Shown in pieces: positions 58,101 through 64,000 of a stretch of DNA of 64,000 nucleotides. Every line of letters begins with the position of its first letter. The stretch's first letter is position 1. The notes beneath the pieces were generated by a model, which was not told the origin of the DNA, did no database searches, and saw only the letters and a list, made by a program, of their open reading frames with translations. The position numbers and the translations under genes are program-made. The stretch is from Littorina saxatilis (Eukaryota > Mollusca > Gastropoda > Littorinimorpha > Littorinidae). The stretch spans positions 59,785,589 to 59,849,588 of the forward strand of contig NC_090261.1 of NCBI RefSeq assembly GCF_037325665.1, read 5' to 3'.

Positions 58101-61100
58101 AACGCGACAACCCTCGAAAATGGAATTCACAACAATGTGAATCAGTGTCAATAACGCATGTGCCCTCCGTTGTGTGCCAGGCATCCAACACATCGTTGGC
58201 GCATGGAGTGGATCAGGTTGCATATGAATGCTCTGGGAACTACATTCCACTCCTGCTGGAGCCATTGCAGCAGTTGACCCAGACTGGCAGGAGGAGGGTG
58301 ATGTTGCTGTACCCGACGACAAAGCTCGTCCCACATGTGCTCTATGGGGTTCAGGTCCGGGCTGTTGACTGGCCACAGCATCCTGTTGACCCTGGCCTGC
58401 TGGATGAAGGTGTTTACAGCTGCAGAGCGATGGGGAGGTGTGTTGTCATCCTGAAGAATCGCACGAGGGCCGATCGCTTGGAGGGCTGGAACGACCAGGG
58501 GTTGCAGGATCTCATTCTGGTAGCGGACACCGGTCAAGTTGCCCACTACATGGTACAGAGGTGTCCTTTGACAAAGCCTCCACCAAAACGCTGTCGTTCC
58601 AGAACAGCGCTTCTGCGACGCGCTCTCCGCGACGCCTCCACACTCGGATGCGACCATCAGCAAGTTCCAAGCAAAAGCGGGACTCATCTGTAAACAACAC
58701 CTGAGCCCACTGCTGACGTTGTCACCTCACATGTTGAGTGCACCAGGCTCGGCGAGCTGCTCGGTGATTAGCAGTCAGGGTTGTTCCTCGGACTGGACGC
58801 CTTGCACGTAAGCCAAAGTTGTGTAAGCGGTTTCGGATCGTCTGACCACTAACAACAGTGTTGGTGGTAGCTTGTAGGCGTTGCCTAATGTTGTTTGCCG
58901 TAGCCATTCTTTGTTGCATGGCCTGCCTCTGAATGAAGCGATCCTCTCTTTGTGTGGTGACTCTGGGCCTACCAGAACGTTGTCGCTCCTGCACTCTTCC
59001 AGTTGCGTGGAATCTCTGTTTTAGTCTGATGATGACAGAGGGAGCCAGTGCAAGCCTCTGGGCCACTTGCCTGGCAGCAACACCGTCTTGTAGCCATCCT
59101 ATTGCCCTTCCTCTATCCAAATCGCTCAGTTTTCTTCGTGGGGGCATGTTGCTACTGTGCATAATTGTGTCAGCGTGTTAACCTTTAAACACAAGCTGGT
59201 GAGCGATGTTCATAGCCAGGACCCTGTTGTAGCACGTGCATCACAACCTTTTGCCCTGGCATGCGTTCCGCAAATTTCATGGGGCTATAAAAAACACCCT
59301 TTTTCTTCCAAAATGCAGAAGCTTTTGAGAAGTCCCACAAAGGGAAATAACTCTGCCTGCCAAACAAAATTCTAGGTCAAGACTCATTGTTCATTTGTTA
59401 ATTCAAACACATTAATCTTTTAATTATCATGTCGACGGGCGCGGTGGCGCGGTGGTAAGACGTCGGCCTCCTAATCGGGAGGTCGTGAGTTTGAATCCCG
59501 GTCGCTGCCGCCTGGTGGGTTAAGAGTGGAGATTTTTCCGTTTTCCCAGGTCAACTTATGTGCAGACCTGCTAGTGACTTTACCCCCTTCGTGTGTACAC
59601 GCAAGCACAAGACCAAGTGCGCACGGAAAAGATCCTGTAATCCATGTCAGAGTTCGGTGGGTTATAGAAACACGAAAATACCCAGCATGCTTCCTCCGAA
59701 AGCGGCGTATGGCTGCCTAAATGGCGGGGTAAAAACGGTCATACACGTAAAATTCCACTCGTGCAAAAACACGAGTGTACGAGGGAGTTTCAGCCCACGA
59801 ACGCAGAAGAAGAAGAAGAATTATCATGTCGATGTTTAATTTTTCGGCAATTTTTTATAATCAGATCCGTTTTTTCAACCGATCCTTGACTTTTTTTGAA
59901 GAGTGTATTATAAACTCATGCCAGACTACCAGCAACAAAAAATGTTTCACCTGCTGAGTGACCTGCGTCCACTTGGTGCCCTCCTGACCGTTGGTGGAGG
60001 CCTGTGCGGTGGCGATTGCGGGAGGGGGAGATGACCAGAAGGTGTTGCAGGTCAGAATCAGCAGTCTCAGCGATGACAGCCACATGACGCGCAGACGCAC
60101 ATACTCACACTGAAATTCCAGGGGGAAGGCTGGGGTGCTGGCAGCCTAAAAATGTTCGATATCACAATTATATTATTATATAATTTATTATAAGCGTTCG
60201 CTTGAGTTCGTGTCCCTATCATTTCTCGTTGATTACTGTACCATGTTCAAATTGAATAAAACCTTGTTTAAACCAAAATGTATGAAACATCTCTTGACTA
60301 TTTATTTGTCTATGTATGTCTAAACTTATTGAGTATGCTGACTGCATAACCTATCAGTATTTGTGGGACCGGCCAAAAGTGTCCCAACATTGCGGGTGGC
60401 CTGTCATGACAGGTACATGTTGGTTAAGATAACAGAACAAGGTGTCCTTTTGAGGGAGGTGTTCTCTCATCGGAGGGGCCATGCATCACAGTTACCACCG
60501 TACATAAACAAACAGTGCAACTGAAATTTGAGGTTGCATGATACTGGTCGCTTGAAACTACATGAAAAAGATGTGCATCAGTGAGGTTTGAGGTCGGTAT
60601 TTGAAACAAAAACAAGACAGTTGACAAAAAGCTGAACCTTCTTTGTCATGCTTTTTCAGCAAACAGATTTGTTTTTATTGAGAACAACACTGACACAATT
60701 CCTCATACTTTTTTCTCTTCCAAAGCTGCCAAAACAGTACGCTACACAACTGAAGTTCTTGCAGCCTAAAGTGTGAGTAGACACACTTTAAAGGCTTACC
60801 TTGAGAGACACAAGCGCCCTCTGGTAGCTGTCAATGGCGTTGGCCAGGCAGGGCAGGATGTTGAACCCATTGGACTGGAGGTCAAGCAATCGCAGCTGTG
60901 CCGTACACACATGCCGCAACCCTAACAACCAATTGTAAAAGTGCTCCGAAGCCACCTGAAATACACAATAAGCAGCAGTGAATGATTTATAACAGCATCA
61001 CAAATCTATCCAAAGCTATTTGTGTATTATTCCACTGTGCTTCTAATGAAAACTGGTAGAAGAGGAAGTTTCAAACCCATTAATTTAATATCATATAATA

Positions 61101-62912
61101 TATTGAAGCGGCATAGGATGTAAGCTCAAAGCACACACTATTAAATCGAACAATAAATGAAAACAAGGACAAGCTGTCAAAGACTACGATCTTTACTTGC
61201 AACCCCATCTCTTCACATGAACACAAAAACTTGTCCTAACGATTACCTTATAGGCCAGATCAGAAAAGATAAACTCTGCGATGGAGTACTGGCCGTAGCG
61301 CATGGCTTGCCGGGCGATCCTGTACATCTGCCACAGCGCTGACTTGTCCACCACCACCCTGAGCGAGGTCAACACATCCATGGGGATCAGGCTCTCTCTG
61401 GCCGCTTGGAACACCAGCGTGCACAGCTGTACCTGAAAACATAAGATTTATTCCAACCACGCGCAGTACACAGGAATGTTGTTTGCTTCGAGTACATTCA
61501 ATACATAATACATTCAAACACAACAACAAAACAGAATGCTCACCGAATTGCATACCCACACACTCACACACACACTCTCTACATTATATCGCGTACACAT
61601 TGTGTCCACTTCGCCTGTACCAAAAAACACACCTATACAATCAACAGGGGAGATAACAGGTAAAGGTAGAGCTAAAGGTATTCGCATAACCATAGTTGAT
61701 CGTAGGGGAACGAGATGTTAGAGATCTCAACTTTTCTGGGGCCAGCTTTATCAGCTCTTCTCCCTCGCTGCCTTTGCCTTCCCCTGCCCTGAATAGGGTC
61801 AGGTACCCATTTTCAGCTAGGTGGACTGGAGAGCCCTTGGAAAAATCGGGTATTCGTATTCACTCCGTGTGGGGTTCAATCCCCAACCACCAGCATGAGA
61901 AAACATGCACCAGAGACCACAAATGTGTCTAGATAAGTTAATGCACAAATTGTTGTTTCCAGGTCTCCATCTTTGGTTATAAACGCATACATTTTTTTTT
62001 ATTAGATGCATTGTTCTGACCCCAGGCCAGTCGAAAGTGTGATAATTTTGACACACTATCAACAAGCAACACATGTACACACAAATTACTGTATTTTGAC
62101 ACAGCAATTGTGTTGCCGTCAGGACATTTTGACCGATATAAATTTTGAATGCAGGTCCAACTGACTCTTTGTTTTCTGTGTCTGGGAATAACACTGCTTC
62201 ACAGACTTTCCCCCGCCTTTTATCTGACCAGGCATAACTGTGGCACTGACCTGTACACACTTGCTGTCCAGACCAGTGGACGCCCACTTGTGTAGACAGG
62301 TCAGCATGGTGGTCACTGCAGGCTGCAGAGTCTCTGGACTCTTCTCTCCTATAGCGGTCAAGGCCTCACATATCACCTCTGCTACACTACCTGAAAAGCA
62401 AAGCAAGTGACAGTAAATTACTAACGACATTCATAATTTGGTTACAATGTAACCCCCCATTTTAAGACCTTCAAAAATCTATCTGGGGTGGTGTGTGTGT
62501 GTGTGTGTGTCAGTGTGTGTGTGTGTATGTCAGTGTGTGTGTGTGTGTGTGTGTGTGTGAGTCAGTGTGTGTGTGTGTGTCAGTGTGTGTGTGTGTTAAA
62601 ATGGGGGGTTCTACTGTATTTGTAAAGAACAACAAACTTTCGTTATGAAAATAACACACACTCGTTACCCACCCCTCACTCCACAAAAAGACACACACAC
62701 ACATGGAAAATAAGGGTGACAAAATGGACAGGGTTGGGCTCACACACACACACACACACACACACAGAAAACAAGGGGTACAAGAGGGAAAGGGTGGCCT
62801 CACAGTCCTACTCACCAGATGCAAAGGACAACATGTTGGACAGCGTGTCCACAAAGGCAGCAGCAATGGCAGAGTCCATAGTACTCAGGTCAACAGCTGC
62901 TCGCAGTACAGA
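51477..62912 (-). CDS. INTS7: Integrator complex subunit 7, C-terminal part
   Basis: Subunit of Integrator, the nuclear complex that cleaves nascent snRNA and other RNA polymerase II transcripts; the family has an N-terminal HEAT/ARM-type region and a C-terminal beta domain. Exons on the minus strand: 62912-62816, 62390-62251, 61432-61247, 60955-60800, 60145-59951, 57204-57101, 55866-55801, 55321-55174, 54797-54699, 54327-54133, 51764-51477. Phases join through to TGA, 557 residues (human protein 962, so the 5' 40 percent is off the right edge). Peptides aligning with human INTS7 include [112 protein letters not shown] and [18 protein letters not shown]. The donor of exon 59951 is weak (gtgaaa), as is that of exon 57101 (gtatcc). 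The acceptor used for 55866 is chosen to keep phase. Confidence 0.92.
51857..52886 (-). mobile_element. DNA transposon with CAGACATGGGATTC ends carrying a zinc-finger exon
   Basis: Terminal inverted repeats CAGACATGGGATTC (left) and GAATCCCATGTCTG (right), with a 5-bp duplication ATTTT at 51852-51856 and 52887-52891. Inside are a G/C-rich segment near 51900-51960, a C-run (about 52019-52031), a GA array (about 52093-52128), a G-run and the zinc-finger frame. No DDE transposase is visible in this copy. Short flanking duplication and TIRs indicate a cut-and-paste element; the superfamily is uncertain (a hAT-type with 5-bp duplication is one possibility). It lies in the last INTS7 intron, same strand. 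Confidence 0.7.
52189..52539 (-). CDS. C2H2/BED-like zinc-finger exon inside a transposon
   Basis: 117 codons from ATG (52539) to a good donor (AAG then gtaaga at 52188). The frame also stays open upstream into the transposon ([20 protein letters not shown]). Sequence features are a basic start [19 protein letters not shown], an aromatic region [20 protein letters not shown] and a finger [20 protein letters not shown]...HLKSNKH with Cys-x2-Cys and His-x5-His spacing. Such fingers occur at the N-terminus of hAT-type transposases and domesticated relatives. The donor leaves phase 0, the same phase as the next INTS7 exon (51764). Function unknown; expression unproven. Confidence 0.55.
53391..53568. 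mobile_element. pogo/Tigger-like MITE, full-length example (178 bp)
   Basis: TTACAGTGGAACCCCCCTTA at the left and AAGAAGGGTTCCACTGTAA at the right. The interior has two CTCCCTCCTTTA-type motifs and 'ttcattatctgtgtaaattt'. The best intact reference copy in the window. A SINE type A fragment precedes it (about 53281-53385). Confidence 0.8.
53701..54041 (+). mobile_element. tRNA-derived SINE, type B head with type A tail
   Basis: Head GGGATGTAGCTCAGTCGGTA; the body changes to the type A tail (GTAATCCATGTCAGAGTTCG, ACAGTCATACACGTAAAAGC). Target-site duplication actatgctgactgg at 53687-53700 and 54042-54055. Same composite as 40711-41052. It ends about 90 bp from the INTS7 exon 54133-54327. Confidence 0.9.
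56080..57075. mobile_element. pogo/Tigger-like MITE interrupted by the AAGGTCA-rich repeat
   Basis: Left end TACAGTGGAAACCCCTTTTT, right end AGAGGGTTCCAGTGTA. The two halves join cleanly if 56211-57019 is removed (CTCCCTCCTTTTT then AAGACCTGATTTTC). The right end is 26 bp from the INTS7 exon 57101-57204 donor. Confidence 0.75.
56211..57019 (+). mobile_element. 0.8-kb AAGGTCA-rich repeat, copy 3
   Basis: Same orientation as copy 1, beginning 'gactctcatgcgaagcaaaa' with four CCGT units and ending 'gcatgtgagtcgtatgggct' then ttgcccttcttgt. It has an extra 'aaggtcaaggtcatgtaaag' segment near the 3' end, also present in part in copy 2. It inserted into a pogo-like MITE in an INTS7 intron. Confidence 0.75.
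57765..57932 (-). repeat. Three decoy copies of an INTS7 splice donor
   Basis: 'ctcacctgctgagtgacct', the inverse of INTS7 codons GTCACTCAGCAG followed by a GT donor, occurs at about 57789, 57858 and 57912 (diverged), with flanks matching the real exon end at 59925-59975. The decoys read gtgaga after the exon-like bases, a better donor than the real gtgaaa. The third copy is separated from the real one by a Tc1 insertion (57934-59905). The decoys lack the rest of the exon and an acceptor. Confidence 0.7.
58148..59162 (-). pseudogene. Tc1-type transposase, inactivated
   Basis: The N-terminal frame (59162-58722) has the helix-turn-helix DNA-binding part: [39 protein letters not shown] and [19 protein letters not shown]. 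It ends at an in-frame TGA where related proteins have Trp (HVR[14 protein letters not shown]). The same frame goes on with [11 protein letters not shown], including the first catalytic Asp. It then shifts by one base with a short deletion near 58600, losing the usual VMVWGG motif. The last frame holds [11 protein letters not shown], the second Asp, and [15 protein letters not shown], the Glu, so the DD34E triad is still readable. Not functional as it stands. Confidence 0.85.
59436..59818 (+). mobile_element. tRNA-derived SINE type A, copy 4
   Basis: The best-preserved type A copy: TGGCGCGGTGGTAAGACGTC, box B GAGTTTGAATCCC, and tail GAAGAAGAAGAA. Target-site duplication aattatcatgtcga at 59422-59435 and 59819-59832 (14 bp). 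It is nested in the Tc1 element and thus younger. Confidence 0.9.
60361..60500. mobile_element. Tigger-like MITE fragment
   Basis: 'gtgtccttttgagggaggtg' and 'ctctcatcggaggggccatg' with ACAGTTACCACCGTA at the right end resemble 38655-39226. The left end is not identified. Confidence 0.4.
62446..62640. mobile_element. pogo/Tigger-like MITE with an expanded GT array
   Basis: ACAATGTAACCCCCCATTTT at the left and AAAATGGGGGGTTCTACTGT at the right flank a GT array with CAGTGTGT interruptions (about 62486-62597) that replaced or invaded the centre. It lies in an INTS7 intron. A CA array follows at about 62742-62767. Confidence 0.6.
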
Positions 62913-63068
62913 CTGGCAAGGAAAAGACAAAAGATATACAATGTAGTATTGAAAACAAGAAAAGCAATAGCTAATACAGCCCACCATTCACGAAGCCCCC
63001 TCTTAAGATTATTAGTGAGTATTTCTACGCACATACCCTCCCAGAGGGGAGGCTCATGGCGTTTACAA

Positions 63069-63446
63069 TATGCCGTGTGAGATGGAATTTTTTTACACAA
63101 TATATCACGCATTCACATCGGCCAGTAAATCTCAAGCGTGTTAGGCGAGTATATACTTTTCACGGCCTATTATTCCAAGTCACACGGGTATTTGGTGGAC
63201 ATTTTTATATATGTCTATACAATTTTGCCAGGAAAGACCCTTTTGTCAATCGTGGGATCTTTTAACGTGCACACCCCAATGTAGTGTACACGGGACCTCG
63301 GTTTTTCGTCTCATCCGAAAGACTAGCACTTGAACCCACCACCTAGGTTTGGAAAGGGGGGAGAAAATTGCGGCCTGACCCAGGCCTGAACACGCAACCT
63401 CTCGCTTCCGAGGCAAGTGCGTTTACCACTCGGCCACCCAGTCCCC
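63069..63446 (-). mobile_element. tRNA-derived SINE type C
   Basis: Inverse orientation with head GGGACTGGGTGGCCGAGTGG at the right. The body includes CAATCGTGGGATCTTTTAAC and 'acacgggtatttggtggaca'. Same family as 12546-12993. It is followed by a pogo-like MITE half (about 63447-63577), in which it appears inserted. Confidence 0.7.
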
Positions 63447-63637
63447 CAATTTAAGCCTGCCTTCTTTTTAATATGCTTCGTTAATAACCTGTGTAAATGT
63501 ACCACCATTTTAAGACTCCCTCCCTTTGAAGACATGATTTTCTCATATATCTAGTTCTTAAACAGGGGTTTCCATTGTGATATTCAAAAACAACAACACA
63601 CAGAGAACAAAACTGAAAAGTACACACACACACACCG

Positions 63638-63980
63638 GCACCGTGGCCTAGTGGTAAGGCGTCCGCCCTGTGATCGGGAGGTCGTGGGTTCGAACCCCGG
63701 CCGGGTCATACCTAAGACTTTACAAGAAGAGCAAACGCTCGATCGAGTCACTTTCGCAGTTCTGAATATTATATGAGGCATCAGATGGACAGGAAGAAAT
63801 TGCTATTCACAACACAATGAGTCACGTTCACATAAAATTTGAGCCCGGTCACTTTTATAGTTTCCGAGAAAAGCCCAACGTTAAGTTGTGTGTTGCCGAA
63901 CAGAAAAGGCTAGTTATCTCCCTTGTTTTTCTGATAACGTTCGTAAAAGGCTACAGATGTAAATACTTTGATGTAAAGAA
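63638..63980 (+). mobile_element. tRNA-derived SINE type E
   Basis: The head GGCACCGTGGCCTAGTGGTA ... GTGGGTTCGAACCCCGGCC has clear box A and box B. The non-tRNA body (CTAAGACTTTACAAGAAGAG, TAGTTTCCGAGAAAAGCCC, GTTGCCGAACAGAAAAGGCT) shows it is a SINE and not a tRNA gene; the anticodon arm region is also irregular. It continues close to the right edge. Confidence 0.65.
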
Positions 63981-64000
63981 TAATCCTACAAAGTTTCAAT

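Larger units (their letters stand above)
57934..59905 (-). mobile_element. Tc1/mariner transposon, disrupted, split by a SINE
   Basis: Inverted ends CACTCTTCAAAAAAAGTTAA (57934-57953) and its near-perfect inverse GACTTTTTTTGAAGAGTG (59888-59905), with GGATC inside each. The right end is flanked by TA, the left by TT, probably a mutated TA. It contains a Tc1-type transposase on the minus strand and a type A SINE (59436-59818). Without the SINE the element is about 1.58 kb, normal for Tc1. Confidence 0.85.

Noticed and set aside
58145-58693. 182-codon plus-strand frame in the Tc1 element
   Set aside because: Antisense shadow of the transposase, which has clear motifs on the minus strand.
1-64000. 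Search for LTR, retroviral-like or Polinton-type elements
   Set aside because: No paired long terminal repeats, integrase, protease, capsid or polymerase B signatures were recognised.

Overview
The window is a gene-containing piece of a repeat-rich invertebrate nuclear genome, most likely a marine mollusc and probably a gastropod. The evidence is spliced metazoan genes with GT-AG introns, many tRNA-headed SINEs, CA/GT microsatellites, and dispersed repeats of kinds I associate with molluscan genomes. The species call is inference. I see no bacterial genes, no CRISPR array, and no LTR or other virus-like element.

Three host genes were traced exon by exon from similarity to remembered vertebrate proteins, splice sites and reading phase. 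(1) BABAM2 (BRE/BRCC45, shared by the BRCA1-A and BRISC complexes) is on the minus strand, 12169 down to 2965: ten exons, with the last one beyond the left edge or unrecognised. (2) XPO5 (exportin-5, nuclear export of pre-miRNA and other hairpin RNAs) is on the plus strand, 12298-43708: 32 exons, all phases consistent, 1184 codons plus stop. (3) INTS7 (Integrator subunit 7) is on the minus strand, 62912 down to 51477: the eleven 3' exons (557 codons), with the 5' part beyond the right edge. BABAM2 and XPO5 are head to head with only 128 bp between their ATGs. XPO5 and INTS7 are tail to tail, 7.8 kb apart.

Almost everything else is mobile or repetitive DNA in introns and between genes. It includes pogo/Tigger-like MITEs with CAGTGGAACCCCC ends, two TTAA-flanked MITEs, a hAT-like element, a non-autonomous Helitron, a broken Tc1/mariner copy split by a SINE, a 5'-truncated LINE, three copies of a 0.8 kb repeat packed with TCAAGGTCA motifs, at least four tRNA-derived SINE types, and several satellites. 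Many are nested, and target-site duplications are readable for several.

Four observations stand out. A perfect inverted repeat (134-bp arms, 14-nt spacer) lies 1 kb downstream of the XPO5 stop codon, beside a satellite. Exon edges of the host genes are tandemly duplicated at least four times: XPO5 exon 5 acceptor, XPO5 exon 20 acceptor in triplicate, one INTS7 donor in quadruplicate, and the INTS7 C-terminal end. A 1.03 kb transposon in the last INTS7 intron carries a zinc-finger exon whose splice donor is in phase with the INTS7 terminal exon. A MITE end abuts the splice donor of XPO5 exon 27.
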